From NCBI GenBank assembly GCA_022747635.1, contig JAKTNV010000018.1, forward strand, positions 5,083,813 to 5,147,812: DNA of 64,000 bases, read 5' to 3'. The stretch is from Hetaerina americana (taxonomy: Eukaryota > Arthropoda > Insecta > Odonata > Calopterygidae). The notes beneath the pieces are model-generated. The model did no database searches. It worked only from the letters and a program-made list of their open reading frames with translations, and was not told the DNA's origin. Position numbers and translations under genes: made by a program. Every line of letters begins with the position of its first letter. Within the stretch, counting starts at the first letter, position 1. This document shows, piece by piece, positions 34,540 through 47,800 of this stretch.

Positions 34540-35720
34540 TTTTGCATTCACTGGAGGTTACCTTATGTAGACGATATCTTTGCTATGCGGACAGGCACAG
34601 AAACACAGTAGGAAAATTTTATGAACACCTTGAATTTCCAATGCAAAGAAATCAATTTCCCATGTGAGAAAGAACAAAATAATAAACTCAATTTTCTAGA
34701 TATCAAAGTGCCGACAAAGGGACAGGGTTTTGAATTTGCAATTTTCCAGATAAGTACTGCCACAGGGCACATCATCCCCTCCAACTCCCGCCATCACATA
34801 TCTCAAAAGCTTTCCACTTTTCATTTAATATTAAATAGACTGTTGGCCATTCCTCTCTCCAAAAGTGATTTTGTTGAAGAACTTAAAACAATCAAAGACT
34901 GTTATAGCACTGAAAAATGGCTACAAAGAAGATTTAATTGAAAAAATACTGCCCAGAAAACGTTTCCTTAAAACAAACAATCGTTTGTTTAAACCAGTTA
35001 ATGTGGATGTATAAGATCAAAAATATGGTGTAGACTCCCTTACTATGGATTGATTTCACAAAAGATAGCCCACCTCTACCTTTAGGAAAAATTTCAAATG
35101 GTACAATTTTTAGTAGTATTTACAATACGAACAACTTAAAATCATTCATGAATTGTATGAAAGACAAAGTGGAAAAACAAAATAGGAGGGACATTTGTAA
35201 GTTAACTTGCAAGGACTGTAGTGCTAACCACATAGGCCAAACAGGGAGATCATTGCAACACGAGCAGAGGAATATAAATACTGTTTTAGATATTGTGACC
35301 TCTTATTGTGACCAATCTCACTTCACCAAGTATCTATGTGAAGAAATGGGAGCGATTTCAACCCAGATCTAATGAACCAGATGGACAAGTGCTGGGTGTA
35401 ACAGAAACAAGAGCTGAAAATCAGAAAGAATTTGAAAACCGGTTTAATTGGTTAACAATTTATTGTTCATATACCTCTAACTATCCCCCTCCCCTGTGAG
35501 CCCACCAATCGCCTTTCTGGATGCTTAACACCCCTCTCCTCCTTCCCATCTGCGTCGATCATAACCCCACCTTTTCTCCCTCCCTCCCCCTTCTCCTTTC
35601 CCCCCCTCCATCACTCACCCCTTCTCCCACATGAATGGTATATAAATGGACCAAAACTTGACTAATTTGTACCTGATGATGATGCCTAAGTGTTAAAACT
35701 ACATAGCAGTACGAAAATAA
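34540..35720 (+). mobile_element. Penelope-like element remnant with GIY-YIG region
   Basis: Plus-strand reading after about 34555 gives a decayed D-D type RT motif (near YLM/DDIFAMRTGTETQ, across a stop), then an open frame 34621-34941 with LNFQCKEINFPCEKEQNNKL, NFLDIKVPTKGQGFEF and IPSNSRHHISQKLSTFHLIL. Further on, 35148-35372 encodes MKDKVEKQNRRDICKLTCKD and CSANHIGQTGRSLQHE, the start of the GIY-YIG nuclease region with the Cys pair and IGQTGRS motif usual in Penelope-like elements. Several frameshifts; the 5' half of the RT is missing. The last part, with CCTGATGATGATGCC near 35672, may be the 3' end. Confidence 0.82.
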
Positions 35721-36827
35721 AGAACAGTATAAAAACACATTGTGTTCTTCATTTAATGATTGTAGTCGATTACCTGTCAGTGAATAAGTTAACAATACCC
35801 ACAATAGTTGTTGCTCTTACCATTTGCAAAGTGTGTGCTGTGCTTTGATTTTTATTTGCTACGGGATTATCAGACCCAAAACCCATTTGGGAGTTGTGTC
35901 TCATTTATGAACCAATACATCTTAGAATGAGTGAAAGAAAGATAAGCAATGGTGTTAAACTTAAAAATGGTTAAAAAATGTGCTTGATTGGAGAGTAGAG
36001 TGGCATGCCCAGTTTTTTAAACCCATGGCATTTTTCAACAAGTGCACCAAGAACTAGAGTCTCACCAATGATTGACACTAACTGACTGCTCTGGCTGATT
36101 AATTTCCTCCTCTTGTTCAATATACAACTATTTACCGGATTGCTATGGAAAAGCTCAGATGTCACTAGTTGTGTGCTAGGTGGGCACCAATAGTGCACAT
36201 TGATCAACACAAAGAATGTTGAGTAGGTGAGTGTTTTTTGGTCATGGCGACCAAAACACAACCAGTCCTGACCTTGCACTTAGTGTCTATTACCTCTTCC
36301 TGCACTTGAAACAGAGTCTTGTTGAACAACAGTTTGAAGACCATATGGGACTAAGACTGATGTTGTCACCTTGTCATCTGGTTCAATTCCCAAGAGGTGA
36401 ACATTAATGCTGAGGGATTAAAAAAATTGATGCATTATAATGAAAAGTATTTAGAAGCAAACTGTGATTATGTGGAAAAGTGAATTCAGTTTGGAGGGAA
36501 TTAGAACTGTCCGTGAAAATTTTGTCTGACAAAAATATGTTTTAAATGACCAAATGGTTCTTATTTTATGAATATGCCTTGCAGCTTTTGTGTCAAAACT
36601 AGTTAAATTTCATTTTAATTGTGTTACATACAGTTAAGTTTAGATAAAGTAGGTTATTTAATATAAATATCAGTTAGATTTATAGAAAATACATATTAAA
36701 AGAATATTTAAGCATATAAAATTATTGATAAATTATGTTTTTCCTTTACATTTATTGTAATTATATCTGGATTTATTGGTTTGTGTTTACATCTTCTTAA
36801 TTCTTCCCATCTTGTCCCAAACTGTAG
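35721..36827. other. dpr intron 2, no recognised feature
   Basis: Nothing recognised up to the short dpr exon. Confidence 0.5.
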
Positions 36828-36962
36828 GTGTCCACTGGAACTGGGATAATGTCTCATTTTGTCAACCTCCACATAGTAGTGCCTGAGGCTTTCATTCTCG
36901 GCAGTGGGGAGCATCATGTGGATGTCGGCAGTGCTATATCACTTGTCTGTATCATAGAAAAG
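36828..36962 (+). CDS. dpr: dpr short exon: Ig1-Ig2 linker and first Ig2 strands
   Basis: Exactly 45 codons, phase 0 on both sides, between an ACTGTAG acceptor and an AAG/GTAATG donor. It encodes VSTGTGIMSHFVNLHIVVPE, AFILGSGEHHVDVGSA, ISLVCIIEK. This supplies the end of Ig1, the VVPEA linker between the domains and the first Ig2 cysteine (LVCIIE). Without it Ig2 would lack its B strand. It was found by searching the gap between the neighbouring exons for the sequence the family requires, and its length fits the reading frame exactly. Confidence 0.93.
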
Positions 36963-36999
36963 GTAATGACTGGGTGAAAGGTAATCCATTTCATGCATG

Positions 37000-37320
37000 C
37001 AACGATTTCAGAGAGTAAAAATCATTCGCCTTGATGGGGATTCAAACCAAAAAAAGCCAGATTGGGCTCTGGCTAAAAGCTTTAGCTAGTTAAGCTATCG
37101 AGGTGTCCTCTTAAACTCTAAAATTTTTCTAAAATGAAATCAATAAAAATTAAATTTAAATTAAACTCTCGGCAAGACATCAAGGGATCTGGGTTCGAAT
37201 CCCGGTCAAGTGGTATGATTTTTACACCCTGACATTGTTGCATTGAAATGCATATGAAAAGATGACTCCGGTAAAAGTTACTGTTTTGGCATCTCTTAGT
37301 TTCTTGGAACATTTATGCAT
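37000..37320. repeat. tRNA-derived repeat, inverted pair
   Basis: Left half (37010-37110) is the minus-strand form (TCATTCGCCTTGATGGGGAT, then TAGCTAGTTAAGCTATCGAG). The right half (37175-37315) is the plus-strand form (GGGTTCGAATCCCGGTCAAG, the B-box-like T arm, then the tail GTTGCATTGAAATGCA). A 60-base AT-rich spacer separates them. The outer ends are complementary. Confidence 0.7.
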
Positions 37321-39505
37321 GTTCATATGTGTGATTGCATTTTGCATTTTCGGTATGAATATGCCCCATTCATTTTTTTGGTAACGTGTTACTCAACACA
37401 ATTGCCTATCTCTTTTTAATTACCAATATGATATTAAAAAAAATTTATTCAAAGGGTCCAACCTCTTAGTAAAATCAATGGTTTTAACATTCTTCTAAGT
37501 AGTTTTCATCTCAATAACTAGTGACCACTAACTAACCGCTAACAGCTATAATACCTTCTAGCTCATTTGTCATTATCATCTAGATATATATCGGCATTCA
37601 TCTTGATCTTTGATTCCTACTTGCTCAAGCTACTTCAATTTCTTTTATAAGAAATTGAGAGAAGGCAAGAAGCATGTGTACTGGTCAGAAGTTATGTGTC
37701 TAGATTCTCATTAGATGCTATGTGAGATGTGTGCATACATACCTATATTATATAGAGAATTTTAAAAGTTGGTGTATCTTCTTTGCTTGGTCACCATTTT
37801 GCCAACATTTTTAATGTATTTGACTCATCATTTTTCTTTCTTGACTGCCAATCAACAGATATTTTTTAGGTTTACCAGTTCAATAATGGCCTGAATGCTT
37901 CCTGTTACATTGGCTAGAGCAGTGTCGAAGCTCAGAGGTTCCTTAGTGCTATCTAAATAATTAATTATTCATATAGGATGTTGTGATTACAAATTAATTA
38001 ATGCTCTACAATTTGTTACTTTGATTCACATTATATAATAATAATGCACTGTGGCATGCACTTTCTTCTAATTGTAAATCAGGTTGTTTTCAGTGGGGGG
38101 ATGATGAAATTATGCTAAAATCTCTTATGAAGGTAATTCCTTTGCAGTTTTGCAATATGTTTTATACAGAACAGTGGCAAGTATAAACTAGTGAAGAAAT
38201 GAAACTCCAAAATATAGCCCTTAAAAATTAACACGCATCCAAAAATTAGGAGAATGGACAGCAGTAATGATGTGACAACATTATGCACTTGGAAGGCATT
38301 ATTCATTTATGCTAAGAAAACCTCTGATAAATGTTGATAATGACAAAAATACCTATATTGAAAGGACTCTCATAGTAGTCTGTAGGGTGTCTATTGCTTT
38401 CAAAACACAAAAAATCTTTTTCTCAAAATGCTTTTATTATGAAGTTAAACATCATCTGAAAACATGATTTTAGCCTCCTTACAATGAAATAAATAAATAG
38501 ATAAAAATATATATTTTTTCCAAATCATAAACATCCCTTTTTCTCGATTGAATCAGTATAATAATATGTTTGAATCAAGACAATAATAATATAGATCATT
38601 GTTTGCTTTTGTGCCCCAAGACTGAAAAGGGTAAATGCACCATGGCTGTCATTTCCCCCCTCTTATGAATCACCAAGCCAAGTTTCCAAATAAATCTGGG
38701 GCAGTAAGGTTACCAGCCTCTTTTACCAGGTTTTTTCCTTATCAAGGATCATTATGATTTATTTACTTGGGAAGTGCCTGATAAAAAGATTGACTCTGCA
38801 CTCATAATTCTTCCCTTCAGATTTGGATTAGTATTTTACGGTCAGTTTTTCCAATTTAGTGAATAACTTTCTGGTAGTTTGAAATGTCTGTGGTTCAAGG
38901 TATAGGTGTTGCAACTTTTTATGAGAGACCAAACCCCTTAAAATAATGGTCATTTTGTAAACATAGTATGTCTTTTCTGTCACCTTATGATGATGGGCAG
39001 CATTGAAACCATGGTTGTGTGAAGTATTAAACCTTCATATGGAAGTGTGAAGTTCCTTTTTACACCCTCATGGATATTTTGATTGATTTAAGGGACTATA
39101 CAATTTGAGAAACTGGACACATGAGGTACGTTGCCATGTGAAGTCAATAAATGCATGGCTAAGAAAGTTGTCGCCATAATCCCAAATTAAGTCAATTTTT
39201 TCCTGCAAAAGATGTCGGAATAATAACTTATTCCTGTAAATGGAAAACTGAAGACGATTATGAATTTGGCTCAAATCCTGACGGCATATTTTTCAGTAGT
39301 TTTCTTTCAAAGAAGGGATTTGATGTGCCATGACACTATATGTCAACTGCTGTACTATCAATACAATATGAAATCCTCCACTGTTATTTTTAATACCATA
39401 GTTTTTGTTCTTCATACAAAATTGCTAAATTTTATCAAAAATGAATATTCCTTCCCTCCCTCTACAACATTTTTCTGCATTCTCAAATCCATTCCACCAT
39501 TTTAG
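37321..39505. other. dpr intron 3, no recognised feature
   Basis: No coding similarity or repeat recognised. Confidence 0.5.
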
Positions 39506-39509
39506 GTAT

Positions 39510-39990
39510 CTCCCTAGCCTTTCTGTATCTCCAGCATCTGCCTGATTTGAATGTCTCCCTACAGGCATTTCTTCTTCTGTCTGCTCTGGCTAAAACTTCA
39601 TTGATTGTTTTTCTTTACATACATTTTCTTTTTTCAATATTTTGCACACACATCCCAAGGATTCATTCAGGAATTCATCCAACATATGTATGCATCTTAC
39701 ATTATTACCTCATGCCTCTTACCACAATGGCCAAGTTTCTGAGCCGGTGAAAATTTCTTTACCTAATGCAATCCTTCTTTATATCTCCTCACTACTTAGC
39801 CCACCTTCTTCTAAAATGCCTCCTAAATGGGTGCACTGCAACACCTGTTCCGGTTTGTCTCCCTAATTTAATATTACTACAACTGTAAAATTTCTTCAGA
39901 TTACCTTACTTTTCCTTTGATTTATTCTCATCCCATTCCTATGACAATGGCCTAAGTAATAATTTCAATCCCTTATCTGACTTGTAAATT
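39510..39990 (-). mobile_element. Old, diverged LINE A-like RT fragment
   Basis: Minus-strand reading gives CHRNGMRINQRKSKVI near 39900-39950 and LQCTHLGGILEEGGLSSEEI, then RRIALGKEIFTG near 39760-39850. These match RYGMRINFNKTKVM and [18 protein letters not shown]...[12 protein letters not shown] of the better LINE A copies but with many changes. It represents an older insertion or a related family. Confidence 0.7.
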
Positions 39991-40475
39991 AAACATATTT
40001 AGTTATGATTTACCTAATTTCATACGTATTTTTTTAAAAGTTTCCTATTGTTATCATATTGTTAAAGTCATTGTTTTTGTAGGTGCAAATGGACCAGTTT
40101 TCACTATTCAGGAGGTGATTGGTTACTTGGTTGGTTGGTGGTGTAACTAGCTTCAACAGAGCTCCCATTTGGGCATCATGCATATTTTGTACCACATTGG
40201 CAGGGCTTGTTAAGACATCAATGCAAATTGAGAAATAATGAAATAAAATGCGATACAGGAAATGAAAGTTTATTAGCTTGAGCTCTGAATTTCCTACAGT
40301 ACTTGATGATTGCTGGAGTCATTTACAAACATTACTACTATCTGCAATTCTCACTATATTAATGAATCATAAAAAAAAACTTTTGTACTAAATGCTTTAC
40401 AATATGCTGAAAAAGTCTTCCTGATGACATTTTATTTCAACTGAAAATGAGCTTCTCTTTTTTTCTACCTTTCAG

Positions 40476-40689
40476 TCACCAGCGCCACCCCAATATGTTT
40501 TCTGGTATCACAACGATAGGATGATCAACTATGACACATCTCGTGGAGGGATCACTGTGGAGACGGAGCCTGGGCCGAAAACGCACTCACGTCTCACTAT
40601 CCGAGATGCCTCTGATGGTGATTCAGGGAATTACACATGCTCAGCCTCAAATACAGAACCTGCATCCATCTTCGTGTTTGTTTCAGAAG
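40476..40689 (+). CDS. dpr: dpr exon: main part of Ig domain 2
   Basis: A pyrimidine-rich tract and TTTCAG precede the exon and GTAAGA follows. It has 71 codons plus one base (phase 1 at the 3' end). The product reads SPAPPQYVFWYHNDRMINYD, TSRGGITVETEPGPKTHSRL, TIRDASDGDSGNYTCSAS, NTEPASIFVFVSE. It has the Ig2 Trp (VFWYH), the DSGNYTC motif with the second Ig2 cysteine, and the SNTEPASIFVFVSE block typical of Dpr Ig2. NYT is a glycosylation sequon. No lesions. Confidence 0.95.
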
Positions 40690-40977
40690 GTAAGAAATAA
40701 ACCTTTGAAGGTAAGGGCAAATTTAAACAGATGAATGCACAATTAACCTTTATGCCTAAGAAAATGATCTTCAGACATGATGAATTTTTTCAGGCATTTT
40801 TTCATATTAATTTTACAAATAATTATATTCTTTAAAGCAACTGAGTTATTTCCAATTAATTTTAATTAAGAGAACATTTATAATTTGTTATGTTTTGGGA
40901 AAGAAAACTATTTTTTATAGCAAAATCAGAATTTCAATTGAATCCTATATGTACGTATTGAATTAATATTTGTTATG

Positions 40978-41050
40978 AAACAACATGAATACCCAGATAT
41001 TCCTTATCTATTCATAATAAATAAGGAATATCCTGGTATTCATGTTGTTT
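40978..41050. ncRNA. Hairpin of pre-miRNA size in dpr intron 4 (candidate)
   Basis: About 30 paired bases: AAACAACATGAATACCCAGA and onward on the left, ending ...GGTATTCATGTTGTTT on the right, with a loop of about 12 bases and one two-base mismatch. The size and the lone, compact fold suit a miRNA precursor, but MITE remnants give the same picture. There is no expression or conservation evidence. Confidence 0.35.
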
Positions 41051-42401
41051 TAGTGAAGTTTATTTAGTCATATGTCCTTATATATCTAATTTTTATCGTT
41101 AATCTTTTACTTAGAAACAATTGAAACATGTTATAACTTTTTACTTTATCACTAATTATAAATAATTGCTCTAAAAACCAATATATTAGGTTAACAACTA
41201 TCACCCCATACTTTTCGCATCAGATGAAAGTATTTCCATGTCACCATGTATCATGGATTTACACACATAAATTCTGGCGGAGATGCACACATGGCAGGCA
41301 ATATGATTTTTCTTGTTCAAAAAAAGTTAAAACAGGGAAGTGATTGCTATTAGGCTACATTACTAGCTATTTCTTTTGTCATGCTGGATATTTTAAGAAG
41401 AAAATATTCTTCTTACTTAAATGTGTTTTCTTAGATTATGGCTTTGGAGAATATGGCTTTTATTTGTTCAAAATCATCTAATCCTTCTCCTGTAAAAAAC
41501 TGGAGTTATATATGATTGATAGGTCAGTAATAACTCAAAGTAGAAGAGCAAATTTATGTGTCTGATGACCCAATCAGGGCTCCTGCTTTCTTTATTATTA
41601 AAGTCACAGCTTCTGCTACCTTCTTTCCTGTAGTCCCAAAGCTTTGAGAGCCTGAAATCTATTACTTCAAATTTGTAGCTTATGATTTCTTTGGAAATAA
41701 GCACTTTTCATTTAGCAGGATTGTTCATTCAATTATTTTGCAATGTTCTATGGTGTCTTTGGAATTGTCCCTAGCCTTTGCAGCATTCACAGGTTTTTAA
41801 TAAGGGTCAAGGAGTTTAACATGATTAATTCGACAGCCTTGAAAATGAAAGACTATAACTAATTATATTGCATTTTTATACAGTTTTTGATAGAAACCTT
41901 AAGCAGTTTTCTCTGTTGGTGCAGCATAATTTATTTGGAGAGATTGTTTTTTTTCCCATTCCCTCACAATGCTAAAATAAGAAAATTGATCTTTAGAGAA
42001 TTTAATATTATTTTATGTCCCGGAAATTTGGCACTTTTCTCATAATCTTCATAGACCAGCTCCATACCTCAAGACTACTGCCAAATAGGAAGCAGTGTTC
42101 TAAATAAACTAGGCAGAGATATGTGATGGATTATATTAGATTTCTGACTTTTACCTACTGTTTTTATACTGTAATTTTAAATTCAATTTGAGTACTTACC
42201 ATTTCCTTAAAGTTACAAACAACGTGTTCTACAAGAGATGAATGAAAATGAATGCACCAAGGTCTTTTAAATCCAGAAAACATTTTTAGTAAATAGCAGG
42301 AATGTTTTTTACTTTTTAGTCTCCGAGTATTAGGCTGCCATTCATGGACAGTCTTTGTGATCACCATTTTTGTTTCCCTTTTGCCTCATCTGTTGTTACA
42401 G
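41051..42401. other. dpr intron 4, no recognised feature
   Basis: Nothing recognised between the hairpin and the last coding exon. Confidence 0.5.
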
Positions 42402-42574
42402 CCGACAAGATGGCTGCCATCCTGCCCAGGAAGACAACATCTGGGTCTGGGGCGACTTCCTGGCTCCTGCCACGGGATCAGAAGCCTCGTATCATAGATC
42501 TATCTCTCCTCCTCTACAGCCTCCTGCCATTCCTCCTCTCCCCTGGGCTACTGAGGCATGTGAGGGCTGGCTGA
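42402..42574 (+). CDS. dpr: dpr last coding exon: hydrophobic C-terminal tail
   Basis: TGTTACAG precedes the exon. The split codon completes as GCC, and the frame runs DKMAAILPRKTTSGSG, then LPRDQKPRIIDLSLLLYSLL, PFLLSPGLLRHVRAG and a TGA at 42572-42574. The DKMAAI.RKT sequence after Ig2 matches what is expected after the second Ig domain in this family. The last 30 residues contain a hydrophobic segment of about 20 residues with a very short tail, suited to a GPI-anchor signal, though a single-pass membrane segment cannot be excluded. An overlapping frame (42370-42591) has no family match and is taken as a shadow. Confidence 0.88.
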
Positions 42575-44786
42575 TGGGAAGGGGCAATTAATTATGCTGG
42601 TTCCCATCATTTGGTGTCGTTACTCAATGATGGAACTGGAAACAAATGATCACTATCAACAGACAGATGGTGTGAGAGTGAGAAAAATGAAATGGTGCAG
42701 GACAGGAGCCCATGTTGCTCAGCAGAGGGAGTAGGATGTTTGCAGCTGTATTCTCGGCTAGCCTCTCCTCCCTTGTGTTCTATTTTTCCCCCACCACCAC
42801 CACCACTAAACTTTGTTGTAGTTTGCAGTTTCAAAAACTTATCCTTGCAGTAAAAGTTTACCATGATGACCACATATGATCATGCTGGAGAATAGGAGAA
42901 AATAGATGCAGGGAAAGTTGATAACATGCAGTGACCAGTTTGGGTAAAAGTGGCCCTCCCTCAGTGGAAGTGCACCAACGACTGTGTTTGAATCTTCCTT
43001 ACATGGAGGAAGGGTCTACATCAGAAATCCCCCATGAAATGTGTCATCTCTCTTTGCGCACTTATTGATCTGAATGTGACGTCTTCATTGAGGCAGATTT
43101 TTCAGTTTTAAAACCTTTTTTTCAGTTTTTAAAACTTACCATGTGTTATTACTTGACAATGTTAGGGTGGTTGAAAGAGGCTGTGCAGGTTGCCACCCAC
43201 CATGTTATATTATGTTGTTTGGACTTTGTTGGTTTGAAGTGAGTGCGGAATATTCACCGTTGTAAATGATCCATCTCTTCAGAATCCCCATGCATGCAAA
43301 ACATTAGAGAGGGAAATCATTCAAAGCATTTGCAAGAAGTATTCTCTGTCAAATTTATGAGAGGGAGATGCAATTCATGCAAATGTTGTAAATTGAATTA
43401 ACTGGCACAAGGTGAATGTAGAATATTCTGAATAGTTGTGTATGGGTGTGCATTGACGAATGCATGGACCAACAATGTACCTGAAAAACATTGGAAAAAG
43501 GTATATACAGAGAATTTTAGTTTCCTGTTTTCTCCTTAGAGAGGTGTTTATATTATGTTATCTTGGGAACTAGCTCAAGAGCAGAAATTAGGTCTGTTTT
43601 CACTATGATTGGTAATGAATGAATAAGTCAGACAAATTCTCCATTCCCAGTCCCCAGGCAAACAATCCCTCAAAGGAGGAATTTACTCAGATTAGCATCA
43701 TTCTCAATAAACTTCAAACGTCAAAGAAGATGGTGCAGTAAAAGGAATGAGTAGGATGGACAGAAAGGAGTGAGAAAAATGTGTGTTTACGAGCAGAGTG
43801 GTGGTGGTTATTGAGTTGGAAGCAGGTTTGAATGGGGATGCAGAGTGTGGTTTTGGGCACTTCATTCTCTTAAAAGACATCCTTAGGGAATAATTTGATT
43901 GCATTTTACTTCCCTAATTAAATTCCCTTTTAGGCCCATAACCATTAGAAAAAAAAGAAGACGAAAAAAATTATTAAAATGGTAGTAGATTTTGGCAAAC
44001 AAAAGGGAGTGGAAAACTTAAAAAAATATGACCATGAAATTCTTTCAGCATCTCCTTTCCTGATGTTCCATCCTTCCCCCCCACTCACCTTCTTAGCCGC
44101 ATAATAATATACCTCTCCACTATTGTCCAACTATTTTCTTCTTTCAAGTTTTGTGAGTGACGTTATTAAGCAAGTGAAAGAGTGTTAATTGGGTATTTTT
44201 GCATGGATGTACATTTTCTTTAGAGAAATTGTAAGCTGTTTACAATGGCTCACTTAAAAAAGAATACCATCCCCTCGTAGGCAGTAGGTAGCATCTTAGT
44301 TAAATTATCTTTCCCAATTCTAGCAGCAGAAATCCACTACTATTTAAAGTAGAGTGCTTTATTTAAAAAAGAACTCTTTTCTGCATTTGCCTTTATGTAT
44401 TATCAGTGGAATTTTTTATAAAAAAAGAAGAGTGCATACTCACAGTTTAGAGATTTTATAAGATAGCATGCTCAATATTAAAGATTCGGTCATGGGAATG
44501 CAGTTTTGATTGCAGTAAAAAGTTTTTATAGCTGGCATTATTTTTTCTCTTTTTTATTTGATATTTTGGAATGAAGATCTCAACTCAATCTGCAAAGTTA
44601 GGAGCGTCATCACATAGAGCGTCATAAGTTTTTTGCAATATTTTCAAACAGGACAACTTTGATGCATACAAATTTCGAGTGTAACCACTTTTTAACACCT
44701 TTGAGTAGTATCAAAAAATCAATTACTAATAAATTCAATCTAATATGCAGTTATTGTTTCCAATCAGAGGGCCAATGAATTGTTTC

Positions 44787-44790
<4 letters not shown>
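42575..44790. other. Downstream of dpr stop: probable 3' UTR and unrecognised sequence
   Basis: No coding similarity. The 3' UTR of dpr must begin here; its end is unknown. Confidence 0.5.
43706..43711 (+). promoter_or_regulatory. Possible polyadenylation signal for dpr
   Basis: AATAAA lies about 1.1 kb after the dpr stop codon. The hexamer is common by chance in AT-rich DNA, and no GT-rich downstream element was checked, so this is only a candidate for the 3' end. Confidence 0.2.

Positions 44791-44878
<88 letters not shown>
44791..44878. repeat. (TA)n microsatellite
   Basis: Pure TA run. Unlike the tracts at 30, 52 and 54 kb, no LINE A end was recognised beside it. Confidence 0.95.
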
Positions 44879-44880
<2 letters not shown>

Positions 44881-47800
44881 AAAATATGATGATGCCTCAA
44901 CTATTAACTCCTATGAACCCAGATATTTATTGGTATAAACGTGGTAAAACCATTTGCCCAGGTTGGTTCAGGAACCCCCCCGACAATTTTATTTCATTTC
45001 AATTTGAAAGGCTCACTGATAAATACATTCACTTCATCTTTCATGAGTCCCCTGTGCTTCTTTCAAGCACTTGGCAGCGAGCACACAAAATGCCAGTGAT
45101 GCTTTGAACTGCACTAACATTTTTCATTATCCATTACTTGTGTTGGTACACACACTTGCTACCTCATCATGTATGCTCCAGTAAACAGCATTATTTTTAA
45201 TAAGAAAGGATAAAGATTGAGTTATAAATGGCCAACTAATATCATGGGAGCATTCATGTTAAATAACCAGTTTTGAGTAATGAAAAAACTCATTCAAGGT
45301 AAGAATACACATGTTGGATCATTAGCAATATTATAACTTTGAGTTTTCAGTGTTTGCAAATCATTCATATCTCAGAAGTGAAAACTGCTTGTGATCTTGG
45401 TGGACATTGGATCATTGAAACACCCTCCCGTTAATAATCTTGTTTCATCTGAGTACATTGCTGATGAACCACTCATGTACATTTAGCGTGTATTAATATC
45501 ATTACTCAAGTAAAAAGAAAGGTATTTTCATTTTTTACAGAGCTAAGTTATCTTATCCAGTGTGACAGAATATTACCATACACCAGCACCTCCAGTCTCA
45601 CAACTTCACTTGCCATATACCTGTAATTGCTATTGTGGTTTCTGACAGTAGGCATAGGACTCTCGACATGAAAACATAGGCTCACTATGATATGGAAGGA
45701 CTTGAGTGCATTTCTTCCTGTACATGGAATGCACAATACCTCTTAATACAGAAGTACTACAATGGAAGTAGATAGTTTGCAAAGGTTATAGATCATGAGA
45801 AGAAACAGCAAATTTCCAAAGCAATATGAATCAGGATTAATCACCAGTGAGTTATGCATTTTCACTATTTTCATTCATCTGAAAAAATTTGTTTCTTAAA
45901 CTTAACATTTATTTTTACTAACTATTTTTATTGATTAATCAAAAAATGCATATTTAAGTCAACAATTCTATGAACATGAAAGTATAAATAAGCTGGAAAT
46001 GTTGTTTCACATCCACATATATTTCACAGTATATGCTCTTGTTAAACAGTGGTTACACTGAATTCCATCCATGTCGCTAGAGATTGAACAGTGGGTCGCC
46101 AAACCCCAGGAGTCAATTTTTGTATGCTGTAATAATGTTCATTTCTTTAACATTAGTGGTAATTATTTAAAAAAATCGCATTCTCATAGAAGTGGACCAT
46201 TATTAGTGATGAATATAAGTAATTATGAAAGTTGTGTGAACGAGTAACTCCAGGGCAATTTTTTAATAGCACTCCTTCAATGCTGCCAAATTAATTTAAT
46301 ATTCTCATGTTTCAAGGTAAGATAGGACCAAAAAAACTGAATAATGAGTTGACAAGACTTTCAATTTCTTTTTCATGTTAACCTATTACATAAGAAGAAT
46401 TGGACAAGGCTTTTAGGGCTGGCAGATAATGAGTAAATCAGAGAAAACAAGAAATACTATCTTGCTTTTCCTTGCCCTGTTTGGTGATTTCTCCAACAGT
46501 GAAAAGTGTGTATTATATAGTTCAAATGAGCTTTGTGGGTAAGGGTTAGGTGACCCTATGGCACCTTTGATGGAAGTACACAGAGTGCATTTGGACACAA
46601 TTGCATGAAGGAATGGTAAAATGTAAAGATGTTATATGGGTGACCTCATTGGAGTTACTCATGAGTTTCTGCTCACTTTTTTGTATTTAAAAATGTTATG
46701 TCTCATGATCCCCTCCAAAGTGCTCCTGGAAAAGAATATATTTGCCCATGAATTGTGGTGTTTAAGTAAGCATATGTGAATATGTGATCATCTGCTTTCA
46801 ATCCAAACAAACAATGGAATTTTTTTCAAACCATTTAAGGCATGAAGTAATATCATCTTTTATTGTAAGAGTAGAAGGAAAGAAAAAAAAGAAGATATTT
46901 CAATTGTAATATAAAATATGAGAAACAATTCAGTGCCAGGGTTGCACAAATGTTTTGCGTGAATGAGAAAGAGAGAATGCATGTCTTCAATCAGTGAAAT
47001 TTCATATCCTACAAAAGAACACTCAATGAATCCTCCCATTTACATTTAAAACTTGGGACTCAAGTGCAGTTGGAGTGATTTTGTGTTACATACATATGTA
47101 AGTATGATATTGTTGATTTTTAATCATCTTACCACAGAGATCCAGATCAGTCATATCTCTTAAGTGATCAGAAATGTGAGTTAAATTTGTTAGTGTTTCC
47201 CCAAATACTTGTCTCTCATGCTGTGTGTTCCCTTTAATGAATTGAATTTTGTGGGTGGAAACCATCTTTCAGAGCAAAGCATCCACAGGCATTTAACAGT
47301 ATTTACTGTTATTTTGAAGGCAACCATGACCCTAAAGAGTGTTAATAAACATATTGAACTTTATGAGACGGAAAATTTGCAATGCATTGGAAGAATCTGC
47401 AGACATTGTGGTGGGTGTGCCTCAAATAAATGAGAAGAATCACAGTCTTCAAGTGGTCATTAAAAATACGACATCACCACCTCCGTGACTCTTTCCTTTC
47501 AAATCAAAATATTTACTACGAGTGATTTATGAGCAAAATTGTGCAGTTTGCAGAAGACAAAATTTCTTCTGATTTTATTTTGATGTCTCTTGTGCAAACA
47601 AAACTTCCTAAGCCATGTCCATGCTGTTTAAACTGTTTCAGTACAATGAACGAAAGTAAAGGTATTTCACTAAATTACACATTACTTTATGAAAATGAGT
47701 ATTTAGTTATTGCAGCCAGCATGTGCCATGTCCAAGTATTCCAGGGTTTTCTGGCAGTCTGGTGACGGGAGTACAAGACAAATGGAAAAAATGGGGATTA

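Noticed and set aside
42370..42591. Alternative frame over the last dpr exon
   Set aside because: It does not continue the Ig2 frame from 40689 with the observed phase and shows no family similarity.
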